Positions 9,279 through 18,393 of a stretch of DNA of 64,000 nt are shown here, piece by piece. This DNA is from DASTSN01 sp035760665 (lineage in GTDB: Bacteria > Bacteroidota > Bacteroidia > Chitinophagales > Chitinophagaceae): contig DASTSN010000093.1 in assembly GCA_035760665.1 (NCBI GenBank), positions 25,553 to 89,552 of the forward strand. The letters run 5' to 3'. The notes under the pieces are model-generated. The model was given only the letters and a program-made list of their open reading frames with translations, ran no database searches and had not been told where the DNA came from. Position numbers and translations under genes: made by a program. Every line of letters starts with the position of its first letter. Position 1 is the stretch's first letter.

Positions 9279-9308
9279 TTGAAGCTTCTTGCATTTGCGC
9301 TACTTTTG
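9279..9308 (+). promoter_or_regulatory. Bacteroidota-type promoter of the phosphatase-hisS operon
   Basis: TTG at 9279-9281, a 19-bp spacer, and TACTTTTG at 9301-9308 match the TTG / TAnnTTTG layout. Only 4 nt (CGGC) separate the box from the ATG at 9313, which predicts a leaderless transcript starting at or next to the A of the start codon. Confidence 0.75.
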
Positions 9309-9312
9309 CGGC

Positions 9313-9786
9313 ATGAAAATTTTAATGGTTTGTCTTGGTAATATTTGCCGCAGCCCGCTGGCTGAGGGTATTTTGCAGCACAAAGCTTTACAGGCGGGAT
9401 TGGACTGGAGCGTGGAGAGTGCCGGCACAAACGGTTATCATACCGGCGAACCACCGCATCCGTTATCACAAAAAGTCGCGATGGAAAATGGCATCAATAT
9501 CAGTCAGCAGCGTGCCCGGCGGTTCCGTGCAGATGATTTTGAAATATATGATAAGATTTATGCCATGGCAGAAGACGTATTGGTTGATATGCAACGAATC
9601 GCAGGGAAAAAATTCGTTCCGGAAAAAGCCAGTCTTTTATTAGAAGAAGTATTTCCCGGCGAGGGCAGGGATGTACCGGACCCGTATTATGGCGCAGAGT
9701 CCGGCTATCACTCGGTATTCAGCTTACTTGACGAGGCCTGTGACATCATTATTCAAAAATATGCCGCCCATAGCAGCACACTTTAA
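9313..9786 (+). CDS. Low-molecular-weight protein-tyrosine phosphatase
   Basis: 157 aa from ATG 9313. A longer frame from 9289 would begin upstream of the promoter's predicted +1, so it is rejected. The P-loop CX5RS motif is at the very start (CLGNICRS, nucleophile C7), and the catalytic acid loop DPYYG follows near residue 125. The enzyme removes phosphate from tyrosine and is often linked to capsule or exopolysaccharide control. hisS follows 14 bp downstream and is probably in the same transcript. No partner tyrosine kinase is in the window. Confidence 0.92.
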   Translation: MKILMVCLGNICRSPLAEGILQHKALQAGLDWSVESAGTNGYHTGEPPHPLSQKVAMENGINISQQRARRFRADDFEIYDKIYAMAEDVLVDMQRIAGKKFVPEKASLLLEEVFPGEGRDVPDPYYGAESGYHSVFSLLDEACDIIIQKYAAHSSTL

Positions 9787-9800
9787 CTATCAACTATAAA

Positions 9801-11180
9801 ATGGCAAAACCTACCTTACCGCAAGGCACACGTGATTTTGGAGCAGAAGTGGTGCGCAAACGAAATTTTATTATCGATACCATCAAGCAGGTATTTGAGC
9901 TGTACGGTTTTCAGCCACTGGAAACACCGGCGATGGAAAACCTGGAAACCCTGATGGGAAAATACGGTGAAGAAGGCGACCGGCTGATTTTTAAAATCCT
10001 AAACAACGGGCTCAGTGATCCTAAAAATATTGACAAAGCACGGGCGGCTTTTGAAAACGTACTCAACGGAAAAAATGATAAGAACCTGACAGAACGTGCC
10101 TTGCGATACGATCTCACGATTCCGTTTGCCCGGTACGTGGCGATGAATCATGGCCAGCTCAGTTTCCCCTTTAAACGTTACCAGGTACAGCCGGTGTGGC
10201 GGGCAGACCGGCCGCAGCGCGGCCGTTACCGGGAGTTTTACCAGTGTGATGCAGACGTTGTAGGCAGCAAATCATTGCTGAACGAGGCGGAATTGGCATT
10301 GATCTATTCAACCGTTTTTTCACGGTTAGGTATTGATGTTGAAATAAAAATTAATCACCGCCAGGTACTGGCTGCCCTTGCAGCACTTTGCGGGGGTACA
10401 GAAAAAATGACCGACATAACCGTTGCCATCGACAAACTTGATAAAATTGGCCTCGAAAAAGTACAACAGGAACTGGAACAAAAAGGGCTGACGGCTGATC
10501 AGCTTGCTGTAATTGAGCAATATCTTCATATTACCGGGCGAAATGAAGAAAAACTGGAACAGGCAAAAGCTCTCCTCGGCGAAAAAGAACCTGCAGGAAA
10601 AGGCTTTCGCGATCTTGAAGAGCTGATCAATTATGTTGGCAATAACATTTCATCCTCAGCATTGGCTATTGACTTTACCCTCGCCCGCGGGTTGAATTAT
10701 TACACCGGGATCATTTTTGAAATAAAAGCAAAAAATATACAAATGGGCAGCATTGGCGGGGGTGGCCGGTATGATGACCTGACAGGTTTGTTTGGGGTAC
10801 CGGGACTGCCGGGCGTGGGCATTTCCTTTGGCATCGACAGGATCTATGATGTGATGGAGGAGCTGAAGCTTTTTCCTGAAGAAATATATACGGGTACGCA
10901 GGTCATATTTTTCAACCTGGGCGAAAAGGAAAGCCACCGATCTTTCAGCCTGATGCAGCAGCTAAGGAATAAAGGCATTCGTTGTGAGCTATTCCATGAA
11001 ACGGCAAAACTTGATAAACAGTTCAAATATGCGGAAAAGAAAAATATTCCTTACGCAGTCATTATTGGTGAAAAAGAATTAGAAAATCAAACCTGCAACG
11101 TAAAAGATCTTCGAAAAGGCACGCAGCAAACAATCCTGCAGGAAACAATCATAAAAAATTTATTTCTGGAAACAACATAA
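9801..11180 (+). CDS. hisS: Histidine-tRNA ligase
   Basis: 459-aa class II aminoacyl-tRNA synthetase. Motif 2 is visible as RADRPQRGRYREFYQCDAD and the histidine-specific motif as GLNYYTGIIFE. Motif 3 lies at GIGRIYD-like sequence GISFGIDRIYD, and an anticodon-binding domain follows from about residue 355. It begins 14 bp after the phosphatase gene and has no separate promoter box, suggesting co-transcription. Confidence 0.96.
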   Translation: MAKPTLPQGTRDFGAEVVRKRNFIIDTIKQVFELYGFQPLETPAMENLETLMGKYGEEGDRLIFKILNNGLSDPKNIDKARAAFENVLNGKNDKNLTERALRYDLTIPFARYVAMNHGQLSFPFKRYQVQPVWRADRPQRGRYREFYQCDADVVGSKSLLNEAELALIYSTVFSRLGIDVEIKINHRQVLAALAALCGGTEKMTDITVAIDKLDKIGLEKVQQELEQKGLTADQLAVIEQYLHITGRNEEKLEQAKALLGEKEPAGKGFRDLEELINYVGNNISSSALAIDFTLARGLNYYTGIIFEIKAKNIQMGSIGGGGRYDDLTGLFGVPGLPGVGISFGIDRIYDVMEELKLFPEEIYTGTQVIFFNLGEKESHRSFSLMQQLRNKGIRCELFHETAKLDKQFKYAEKKNIPYAVIIGEKELENQTCNVKDLRKGTQQTILQETIIKNLFLETT

Positions 11181-11193
11181 GTAACGTGCAAGG

Positions 11194-12531
11194 CTATGCA
11201 TTCAGTCTTTTTCTCACAATCGGTTGAATTTTCAGGTATGTAAGGCTGCGCCAAATCCATTCAACGGGCCCGTATTTGAAGTATTTCATCCAAACATTAC
11301 TGAAAATAATCTGAAATATCCAGATAGCCAAGACCACGTAATAGAGCTCGTAGCGTTCGAGCTTTCCATATAAGCCAAAGCCAAAACCGTAAAAAATTAC
11401 CGCACCAATGATGGCCTGCATCATATAATTCGTCAGCGTCATTTGCCCAACCTTTGCCATCAGTTTCATAAACCAGTCGGCCAGGTGGTATTTATACAGC
11501 AGCATCAGGAGCCCCAGGTGGCCAGCCGTCATAAAAAGACGTTTTTCCTGGAACAAATCGAACGGGAGATAATTTATGTACTGCGTTTCATCAAAATCAG
11601 TTTTCAGGTAAGTGTGCAACTGTAATAAACCAATCGTCGTCCCAACGGCATATCCTATCAGGGCCATACCCCAATAAAATTTTTTAGATCGCTCCCCTGT
11701 CAGAATTTTTAGTTTAAGCAAAGCCATCCCTATCAATAAAAAAGGGAAAATGTCTAAAAACTCCTCTCGGTAAAAATATTCACTTTGTGCCCATACAACC
11801 GTTTCGATATTATTTTTAGCAATGGAGAAATATCCTTTTTCTGTTTCATTCAGCCGCTGCAAGGCTTTTGCTTTCAAAGTACTTTTGTTACTGGCTGCCT
11901 GATAAGCTTCCCACTTCTGCCTGTTTTCCGCCTGCTGAGCTGTGAGTTGCTTTCCCTCCCTGGTTAGTTGTACAGCCACTTCCCCATTTTGCCTCAGCTC
12001 TCTTAGTTTGTACAAGGTGTAGGTGCTTTTCAAACCGGGAATCAGTAGCAAAAAAATTCCAAGCGCAATGAGTAATTTGGGTTTAGCATTTCTGAAGGGA
12101 AAAAGAAATAATCCGCAAATGGCGTACGCATATAGGATATCGTTGTTCCACAAGAAAATATAGGCATCAACCATCCCGAAAATCATCAGAATGATTAACC
12201 GGCGGTAATAAATATCCGGTGGCGAAATGATACTGTTTCTCTTTTCAAGCCGGAACAACAGTAAAATAGTTGATGTACCAAATAAAACAGAAAAAAGTCC
12301 ACGCATTGCTCCGGAAAAGAAAATCACCACAATAGCCCAGATATAATAGTTGATACCGCTGTACTCATTATTATAGCTGATATTCAAGAAATATTCATTG
12401 GGACGTCCAAAAAAATTAATTGTAACCACCAGAATTCCCAGCAGAGCACCCCCCCTGATAGAATCGAGGATATCAATTCGTTGTTCAGTGGGAATACCAT
12501 ACTTTTCATTCGTTCCTGCAATAGCTGCCAT
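11194..12531 (-). CDS. DUF418-type polytopic membrane protein
   Basis: 445 aa with about eight to ten hydrophobic segments. The N-terminal motif RIDILDSIRGGALLGILVVT and the C-terminal segment with MTLTNYMMQAIIGAVIFYGF and YGPVEWIWRSLTY match the DUF418 (YeiB-like) family, which is related to acyltransferase-3 membrane proteins. A long charged loop rich in Gln and Lys lies near residues 180-220. The substrate is unknown. The start codon is 16 bp from a near-perfect palindrome that may be an operator. The gene converges with hisS, 13 bp apart. Confidence 0.85.
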   Translation of the reverse strand: MAAIAGTNEKYGIPTEQRIDILDSIRGGALLGILVVTINFFGRPNEYFLNISYNNEYSGINYYIWAIVVIFFSGAMRGLFSVLFGTSTILLLFRLEKRNSIISPPDIYYRRLIILMIFGMVDAYIFLWNNDILYAYAICGLFLFPFRNAKPKLLIALGIFLLLIPGLKSTYTLYKLRELRQNGEVAVQLTREGKQLTAQQAENRQKWEAYQAASNKSTLKAKALQRLNETEKGYFSIAKNNIETVVWAQSEYFYREEFLDIFPFLLIGMALLKLKILTGERSKKFYWGMALIGYAVGTTIGLLQLHTYLKTDFDETQYINYLPFDLFQEKRLFMTAGHLGLLMLLYKYHLADWFMKLMAKVGQMTLTNYMMQAIIGAVIFYGFGFGLYGKLERYELYYVVLAIWIFQIIFSNVWMKYFKYGPVEWIWRSLTYLKIQPIVRKRLNA

Positions 12532-12546
12532 ATTGTAGCGTTGATA

Positions 12547-12568
12547 GGAATCACAATGTTGTGTTTCC
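12547..12568. repeat. Near-perfect palindrome upstream of the DUF418 gene
   Basis: Arms GGAATCACAA and TTGTGTTTCC are separated by 2 nt and pair at 9 of 10 positions. The right end is 16 bp from the DUF418 ATG, on its upstream side. With so short a centre it is more likely a protein-binding operator than an RNA hairpin. Confidence 0.5.
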
Positions 12569-12644
12569 TAAAGGTTAAGGATTTTGTAATACAGTTGTAC
12601 GGCTAATTTTTTCTTCATGCTTCTGATCCTGTGCTCAATGTCTC

Positions 12645-12662
12645 TTAGCAAACTTTTGCTAA
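12645..12662. repeat. Second palindrome between thiolase and DUF418 genes
   Basis: Perfect 8-bp arms TTAGCAAA and TTTGCTAA flank a 2-nt centre. It lies 114 bp upstream of the DUF418 start and 72 bp after the thiolase stop. No T-run follows on the minus strand, so it is not a standard terminator for the thiolase gene. Confidence 0.45.
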
Positions 12663-12733
12663 AAACGAAAAATGATCCCTTTTATTGCCGCATGATGCTC
12701 GAATGCTGATTGGCCTTCAGGCGTTTTGCTCAA

Positions 12734-13936
12734 TCATTCCCATACATTTTCATAAACAATAGCCGCACCCTGGCCCACACCCACACACATAGTTGCCAAC
12801 CCGTATTTTGCCCCACGGCGTTTCATCTCATGTAATAATGTGGTGGAAATGCGAACACCGCTGCAACCAAGTGGGTGACCGATTGCAATAGCACCTCCGT
12901 TCACATTTATTTTATCAATATCCAGGTTTAACTCACGTATGCAGGCAATCGACTGGGCAGCAAATGCTTCATTTAATTCAATAATATCCAAATCAGCAAC
13001 AGTAAGATTTGCCCGCTGCAAAGCCTTACGGGTAGCTGGCACCGGCCCAATCCCCATTATAGAAGGATCAACGCCGGCAACTGCCATTCCAATGATTTTT
13101 GCCAATGGTTGTAAGCCAAATTCTTTAACAGCTTCTTCCCCGGCCAATAAAGCTGCGGCCGCCCCATCGTTAATACCGGAGGAGTTGCCTGCTGTGACAG
13201 TGCCGTCTTTGGCAAAAGCCGGTTTCAGTGCGGCCAGTTTTTCCAGCGAGGTTTGCCGTGGATGTTCGTCCGCTTCAAAAAGCGTTTGTTCCTGCTTGTT
13301 ACCAAAAATCAGCACGGGCGCCATCTCAGCGGCCCATTTACCGGTTGCCAGTGCTTCAAAATATTTATGTTGTGATGCCAGGGCAAACGTATCCTGTTCC
13401 TGTCTTGAAATATCCCATTGCCGGGCCACGTTTTCGGCCGTTTCGCCCATACTGTATGGGTAATACATTTCAGCCAGCCTTTTATTGGTAAACCGCCAGC
13501 CAATCGTACTATCATGCATTTCGGTATGTCGCTGCCAGGGAGCAGATGATTTAGCCATTACAAAAGGGGCCCGGGTCATGCTTTCCACGCCGCCGGCAAT
13601 CACAACAGCTGCGTCTCCGCATTGTACCTGTCTTGCAGCATCCATTATGGCTTGTAAGCCGGAGGCGCATAAGCGGTTGACCGTGTTTCCCGGCACCGTT
13701 ACCGGCAGTCCTGCCAGTAAAGCGGCCATCCTTGCCACATTCCGGTTATCTTCCCCCGCCTGGTTGGCATCTCCGGCTATGACATCTTCAATGGCTGTGG
13801 GATCGAGACCGGCATTCCGCTCTAAAAGCGCTTTTATGACATGCGCCAGCATATCATCGGGACGGATACTGCTGAGTGACCCGCCATATTTACCTACCGG
13901 AGTACGCACTGCATCAACAACATAAACTGGTTTCAT
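12734..13936 (-). CDS. Thiolase, 3-oxoadipyl-CoA thiolase type
   Basis: 400 aa from ATG 13936 (MKPVYVVDAVRTPVGKYGG). The acylated cysteine is in NRLCASGLQA, near residue 90. The C-terminal catalytic motifs are NVNGGAIAIGHPLGCSG (His) and CVGVGQGAAIVYE (second Cys). Internal sequences such as ANQAGEDNRNVARMA and GGVESMTRAPFVMAK resemble PcaF/PaaJ thiolases, which cleave 3-oxoadipyl-CoA to succinyl-CoA and acetyl-CoA. No other aromatic-catabolism gene is nearby, so a general acetyl-CoA C-acyltransferase role is possible. Confidence 0.85.
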   Translation of the reverse strand: MKPVYVVDAVRTPVGKYGGSLSSIRPDDMLAHVIKALLERNAGLDPTAIEDVIAGDANQAGEDNRNVARMAALLAGLPVTVPGNTVNRLCASGLQAIMDAARQVQCGDAAVVIAGGVESMTRAPFVMAKSSAPWQRHTEMHDSTIGWRFTNKRLAEMYYPYSMGETAENVARQWDISRQEQDTFALASQHKYFEALATGKWAAEMAPVLIFGNKQEQTLFEADEHPRQTSLEKLAALKPAFAKDGTVTAGNSSGINDGAAAALLAGEEAVKEFGLQPLAKIIGMAVAGVDPSIMGIGPVPATRKALQRANLTVADLDIIELNEAFAAQSIACIRELNLDIDKINVNGGAIAIGHPLGCSGVRISTTLLHEMKRRGAKYGLATMCVGVGQGAAIVYENVWE

Positions 13937-13998
13937 AACAAAAAATAAAGCCTGCAAGATAAATGATTCAATATTCCCCGCGCCGGGCAAGGGTTTAT

Positions 13999-14006
13999 TA
14001 TCTTTG
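13999..14006 (+). promoter_or_regulatory. -7 box of rlmN, leaderless layout
   Basis: TATCTTTG matches TAnnTTTG exactly and is followed by CAGG and then the ATG at 14011. The 4-nt spacing puts the predicted transcription start on the A of the start codon. The box lies in the short divergent space between the thiolase and rlmN starts. Confidence 0.65.
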
Positions 14007-14010
14007 CAGG

Positions 14011-15063
14011 ATGATCAAATCGGTACACAGAAATATCCGGCACTTACAGTTGAATGACCTGGAGGATTATTTTCAAAGCATTGGAGAAAAAAAATTTCGT
14101 GCCAGGCAGGTGTATGAATGGATTTGGCAAAAAGGAGCCCTGCGTTTTGCCGATATGACCAACCTGAGCAAAGAACTCCGCCAGCAACTGGGTGAAGTAT
14201 TCAGTTTGCCGGCCTTGTCGGTCGATGCCACGCAATACAGTGCAGATGGCACTATTAAAAGCCGCTTTAAAACCTGGGACGGGCACCTGGTGGAAGGCGT
14301 ATTGATTCCCACCGAATCCCGCTATACAGCCTGTGTTTCTTCACAAATAGGCTGTTCACTAAGTTGTAAATTTTGCGCAACCGGGTACATCGACCGTAAA
14401 CGCAACCTTGACTACGATGAAATTTACGACGAAGTGGTGTTGATTAACCAGCAATGCGAACGGGTTTATGGAAAAAAACTCACCAATATTGTATTTATGG
14501 GCATGGGTGAACCCCTGCTGAATTATAAAAACGTATTGAAAGCGGTTGAGCGCATTACCTCGCCCGACGGGCTGGGCATGAGCGCCAGGCGTATCACCGT
14601 ATCCACAGCCGGCGTGGCAAAAATGATCCGCCAGCTGGGCGACGACAAAGTGCGGTTCAAACTGGCCTTGTCGCTTCATGCAGCCAACGATCAGAAAAGG
14701 CATGAGATTATGCCGATCAATGACAGCAACAATATAAAAACACTCATTGACGCCCTGAATTATTTTTACAAGCAAACAAAGAATGAGATCACCCTCGAAT
14801 ATATTCTCTTTGACAATTTCAACGACAGCCTGCAGGATGCCGATGAACTGGTAAAAGTGTACCGTCAAATCCCTGCCGATCTTGTTAATATTATCGAATA
14901 CAATCCCATCGATTTTGCACGGTTTGCAAAACCTTCGCCGGAACGAATAGACGCTTTTATGAAATACCTGGGAAAAAACAAAGTGAATGCAAGGCTGCGG
15001 CAAAGCCGCGGCAAGGATATCGATGCCGCCTGCGGACAACTGGCCAACAAAGACAGCCATTAA
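14011..15063 (+). CDS. rlmN: Dual-specificity RNA methyltransferase RlmN
   Basis: 350 aa from ATG 14011. The radical-SAM cysteines are in CSLSCKFC, preceded by the conserved ACVSSQIG segment. The second catalytic Cys is near the C-terminus in GKDIDAACGQL, the residue that carries the methylene intermediate in this family. The enzyme makes 2-methyladenosine at 23S rRNA A2503 and in some tRNAs. An in-frame upstream start at 13963 would lie upstream of the promoter box, so the shorter start is preferred. Confidence 0.95.
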   Translation: MIKSVHRNIRHLQLNDLEDYFQSIGEKKFRARQVYEWIWQKGALRFADMTNLSKELRQQLGEVFSLPALSVDATQYSADGTIKSRFKTWDGHLVEGVLIPTESRYTACVSSQIGCSLSCKFCATGYIDRKRNLDYDEIYDEVVLINQQCERVYGKKLTNIVFMGMGEPLLNYKNVLKAVERITSPDGLGMSARRITVSTAGVAKMIRQLGDDKVRFKLALSLHAANDQKRHEIMPINDSNNIKTLIDALNYFYKQTKNEITLEYILFDNFNDSLQDADELVKVYRQIPADLVNIIEYNPIDFARFAKPSPERIDAFMKYLGKNKVNARLRQSRGKDIDAACGQLANKDSH

Positions 15064-15107
15064 ATCAATGCTTAAAATTCCTGTTGTAAAACAGCAAAAC
15101 CACTTTC

Positions 15108-16034
15108 ATGAAAAAAAAACCAACCCCCTTCGACAAGTTTGCCAAAAAAAAGAGTAATGCTGCCATTAAAGAGCAATACCGGCAGGAAAAACGTAAGCTA
15201 AAAAAAGAACGGGAAGAATATTTTGAAAAGAAAAAATTAGCTGCCCGGGAACCTGCAGCTGCTATGCCTAAACGAAAAAAGGATAGCATCAAAACCGACA
15301 CAGGCACCGGTCAGATGCCCTTGAATAAATATATTGCGCATTGCGGAGTGAGCTCACGGCGGGATGCTGCTGAGATGGTGAAACTCGGCAAAGTGAAAGT
15401 AAACGGCGTAGTGATTACCGAACCGGGACACAAGGTTTCGTCAAAAGACGAAGTAAAAGTCAATGGGAAAAAAGTAATTATTTCCAAAGACCTTATATAT
15501 ATTTTACTGAATAAACCTAAAGATTACATTACCACCACCTCCGACCCCCAGGGAAGAAAAACCGTACTTGATCTTTTGAAACGGGCGACCACCGAAAGAA
15601 TTTATCCTGTGGGACGGCTCGACAGAAATACATCTGGTGTACTGCTACTCACCAACGATGGAGATTTGTCGCAAAAACTCACACATCCCAGCAACCAGGT
15701 GAAAAAGGTTTACGCGGTAACCCTTAATAAACCATTTGAAAAAAAAGACTTTGAACGAGTACTCAAAGGTGTACTTCTCGAGGACGGACCGGCTACGGTT
15801 GACGTGCTGGCTTACACGGATACGAAAGACAAAACACAGTTGGGCGTTGAAATTCACAGCGGACGTAACCGCATTGTCCGCCGTATATTTGAACATTTGG
15901 GCTATGATGTAAAATCACTTGACAGGGTGATGTTTGCCGGACTGACCAAAAAAAACCTGGAAAGAGGGAAGTGGCGATTTTTAACGGAAAAAGAAATCCG
16001 CGACCTGAAATATTTTGGGAAAGGCGGTCACTAA
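15108..16034 (+). CDS. RsuA/RluB-family rRNA pseudouridine synthase
   Basis: 308 aa. A lysine-rich, low-complexity N-terminal extension of about 70 residues precedes an S4 RNA-binding domain (LNKYIAHCGVSSRRDAAEMV). The catalytic domain follows, with the active-site Asp in GRLDRNTSGVLLLTNDGDL. The C-terminus has the EIHSGRNRIVRRIFEHLGYD motif typical of RluB/RluE/RluF. It probably modifies 23S rRNA. The basic extension is common in Bacteroidota homologues and may help bind RNA. It follows rlmN by 44 bp. Confidence 0.9.
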   Translation: MKKKPTPFDKFAKKKSNAAIKEQYRQEKRKLKKEREEYFEKKKLAAREPAAAMPKRKKDSIKTDTGTGQMPLNKYIAHCGVSSRRDAAEMVKLGKVKVNGVVITEPGHKVSSKDEVKVNGKKVIISKDLIYILLNKPKDYITTTSDPQGRKTVLDLLKRATTERIYPVGRLDRNTSGVLLLTNDGDLSQKLTHPSNQVKKVYAVTLNKPFEKKDFERVLKGVLLEDGPATVDVLAYTDTKDKTQLGVEIHSGRNRIVRRIFEHLGYDVKSLDRVMFAGLTKKNLERGKWRFLTEKEIRDLKYFGKGGH

Positions 16035-16056
16035 TTTACCTGCACATACGCTGAAC

Positions 16057-16776
16057 ATGAACCTGGAACCATTAGTACTATTTGAAAACAACGACTTTAT
16101 TGCACTGAATAAGCCACCGGGACTTTTGGCAATCCCCGACCGCGAGGGAAAAGAAATATCACTGAAAGTGTTACTGCAGAAAAAATACGGGCATATTTAC
16201 ACAGTGCACAGAATAGACAGGGACACCAGCGGTGTTATCATTTTTGCAAAAAACGAAGCCGGACATAAACAGCTTTCACAACAATTTGAAAGCCGGCAAA
16301 CAGAAAAAATTTATTACGCCCTGGTGATCGGATCGCCTGTTTTGCAAAGAGGAAGTATTGCTGCCCCCATCGCGGAACACCCCTCTAAAAAAGCGGTAAT
16401 GATGGTTCATCGAAAGGGAAAAGAATCGCTGACTGATTATGAAGTACTGGAAGATTTTGGAAGCTATTCCTGGGTAAAACTGAAAATTCACACCGGGCGC
16501 ACCCACCAGATACGGGTACACATGAAGGAAATAGGTCATCCCGTTGTATGTGATGAACTGTACGGGGACGGCAAACCGGTTTTTATATCATCGTTAAAAC
16601 ACCGGTATAAGCTATCAAAAAACCAGGATGCCGAACAACCTATCTTGAACAGGCTGGCACTGCACGCTTTCAGCTTGTCATTTACTGATGCCGCGGGACA
16701 AAAATTTTACCTGGAAGCAAGTCTTCCAAAAGATCTGCGGGCTGTATTGCAGCAGCTGGAAAAATGGAAAAAATAA
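16057..16776 (+). CDS. RluA-family pseudouridine synthase
   Basis: 239 aa from ATG 16057 (MNLEPLVLFENNDFIALNKP). An earlier in-frame start would overlap the preceding gene. The catalytic Asp sits in VHRIDRDTSGVIIFAKN and the conserved RNA-contact motif is HTGRTHQIRVHMKEIGHPV. There is no S4 domain, so it is the short RluA type (RluA, RluC-like or TruC-like) acting on rRNA or tRNA. It begins 22 bp after the previous pseudouridine synthase and is likely co-transcribed with it and rlmN. Confidence 0.9.
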   Translation: MNLEPLVLFENNDFIALNKPPGLLAIPDREGKEISLKVLLQKKYGHIYTVHRIDRDTSGVIIFAKNEAGHKQLSQQFESRQTEKIYYALVIGSPVLQRGSIAAPIAEHPSKKAVMMVHRKGKESLTDYEVLEDFGSYSWVKLKIHTGRTHQIRVHMKEIGHPVVCDELYGDGKPVFISSLKHRYKLSKNQDAEQPILNRLALHAFSLSFTDAAGQKFYLEASLPKDLRAVLQQLEKWKK

Positions 16777-16800
16777 TAGCCCCGGATTGACCCGGGGCTA
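16771..16800 (-). terminator. Terminator between the pseudouridine synthase and peroxiredoxin genes
   Basis: A perfect 9-bp stem (TAGCCCCGG at 16777-16785, CCGGGGCTA at 16792-16800) has a 6-nt loop. Read on the minus strand it is followed by a T-rich run, so it best serves the peroxiredoxin gene. It may also stop the convergent plus-strand transcript less efficiently. Confidence 0.8.
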
Positions 16801-16823
16801 CCAAAAATTCTAGCCAACAAAAA

Positions 16824-17459
16824 TTATTTGTTTGGTTGTGGTGTATAGCGCAGGTAAGGTTTTACCACTTTTACACCCTTCGGAAATTTCTTCATCGCAT
16901 CTTCAGTTGAGATACTATTAGCCACAATCACATCTTCACCCTCTTTCCAGTCAGCCGGGGTGGATACACTGTAATTGGAGGTGAGCTGCAGTGAATCGAC
17001 AACCCTCAGCACTTCATAAAAATTTCTTCCGGTAGACGCCGGGTACGTGATGATCAGCTTCACTTTTTTATCCGGACCGATAATAAACAACGAACGAACC
17101 GTTTGAGTTTCCGATGCATTGGGATGAATCATGTCATATAGTGTTGCCACATTTCTGTCCGGATCGGCAATGATGGGAAAATTTACATTACAATGCTGCG
17201 TTTCATTAATATCTTTTACCCAACCTTTGTGTTGCTCCAGCGGGTCAACGCTTACGGCCAATACCTTTACATTTCGTTTAGCAAATTCCTCGTTCAGCAG
17301 GGCCGTTTTTCCCAGTTCTGTAGTACAAACAGGTGTATAATCAGCAGGATGAGAGAAAAGAATACCCCAGCCATTTCCCAGGTATTCATAAAAATCAATT
17401 TCTCCCGCAGTGGTCTGCGCTTTAAAATTGGGCGCTGTGTCACCTAAACGTAAAGCCAT
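16824..17459 (-). CDS. Peroxiredoxin, Prx6 (1-Cys) type
   Basis: 211 aa from ATG 17459 (MALRLGDTAPNF). The peroxidatic Cys45 sits in HPADYTPVCTTELG. The PVCTTE form, rather than PxCT with a downstream resolving Cys, is typical of Prx6. The C-terminal ASTGRNFYEVLRVVDSLQL is a further Prx6 marker. The enzyme reduces hydroperoxides in the cytoplasm. It lies after an Rrf2 regulator and an OsmC protein on the same strand, which suggests a small oxidative-stress group. It has its own terminator. Confidence 0.93.
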   Translation of the reverse strand: MALRLGDTAPNFKAQTTAGEIDFYEYLGNGWGILFSHPADYTPVCTTELGKTALLNEEFAKRNVKVLAVSVDPLEQHKGWVKDINETQHCNVNFPIIADPDRNVATLYDMIHPNASETQTVRSLFIIGPDKKVKLIITYPASTGRNFYEVLRVVDSLQLTSNYSVSTPADWKEGEDVIVANSISTEDAMKKFPKGVKVVKPYLRYTPQPNK

Positions 17460-17568
17460 ATAAGTATATTTTAAAATGAACAAATAGAACCCGAAGGTAC
17501 AAGAATTAAATAGCCTACCAAAAAAGTGGACTTTAATTTATCATTTCCTTACATTGTTTCAGGATTGA

Positions 17569-17976
17569 TTACTCCACCAGGTCTTTCAGGGTTCGGTTTT
17601 CAAGAATATGGAGCGTGGCGTCCCTTACATCTGACATAATATCGTGCAAGCCGCAGGTTTTTTCATCACAATTCTTGCAGCGTTGGTAAAAATACAGGCT
17701 TACACAAGGCAGCATGGAAATGGGGCCATCCACAACGCGAATCACGTTGGCGACATGGGTTTTAGCCGGATCATTTTTGAGGTAATAGCCGCCGCCCTTC
17801 CCTTTTTTACTCTCAAGTATTCCTGCCTTTTTCAGCTCCAGCAGGATGTTCTCGAGAAATTTCAACGGTATTTTCTTTTTCTTTGAAATCTCTGAAATTA
17901 ACACGGGGCCCTTGTTGTAGTTTTCAACAAGGTGGGTCAGTGCCCGGAATGCGTATTGCGTTTTTTTAGAAAGCAT
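17569..17976 (-). CDS. Rrf2 family transcriptional regulator
   Basis: 135 aa. The N-terminal winged helix includes the recognition region ISEISKKKKIPLKFLENIL and the wing GGGYYLKNDP. Four cysteines follow (C91, C100, C103, C108 in LPCVSLYFYQRCKNCDEKTC), a pattern compatible with Fe-S sensing as in IscR and NsrR, though the spacing differs from theirs. It lies between the OsmC gene and the peroxiredoxin gene on the same strand, so an oxidative or sulfur-stress role is a reasonable inference. Confidence 0.88.
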   Translation of the reverse strand: MLSKKTQYAFRALTHLVENYNKGPVLISEISKKKKIPLKFLENILLELKKAGILESKKGKGGGYYLKNDPAKTHVANVIRVVDGPISMLPCVSLYFYQRCKNCDEKTCGLHDIMSDVRDATLHILENRTLKDLVE

Positions 17977-17997
17977 GGAAGCGGGTATTATCCTGGA

Positions 17998-18393
17998 TTA
18001 TTTGTGCACAACAATTTTAAAATGAATCGGTGAATTTTTGCGCAGCATTTCTGCCACGCCACAGTATTTTTCCAGCGAAAGTTCCACAGCCTTTTTCACC
18101 TTATCTTCATTTTCCGGCGCTGTATGCACCTTGTAAGTGATTGTGATATCTTTAAACACTTTGGGATGCTCTTCCGTTTGCTCTGTTTCCACCTCCATGC
18201 TAAAGTCAGAAAACTCCACCCGCATTTTATTCAGTATATCCACCACATCAATGCCGGAACAGCCTGCAAGACTTGAGAGGAGTAACGATTTGGGGCTGAC
18301 ACCGGAAACCCTGTCTCCATCAATGTGAATACTGTTTTTGTCCTGCCAGCTTTCAAAGGCATGATCTTTTTTCCACTTTGTCGTTATTTTCAT
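17998..18393 (-). CDS. OsmC family protein
   Basis: 131 aa. The conserved OsmC elements are visible: SPKSLLLSSLAGCSGIDVVDIL with the first Cys at about residue 45, and the second Cys in LEKYCGVAEML near residue 110. Such proteins reduce organic hydroperoxides with the two cysteines, although this YhfA-like subgroup is poorly characterised. The ATG overlaps the stop of the CDF transporter gene by 4 bp (ATGA), indicating translational coupling. Confidence 0.9.
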   Translation of the reverse strand: MKITTKWKKDHAFESWQDKNSIHIDGDRVSGVSPKSLLLSSLAGCSGIDVVDILNKMRVEFSDFSMEVETEQTEEHPKVFKDITITYKVHTAPENEDKVKKAVELSLEKYCGVAEMLRKNSPIHFKIVVHK

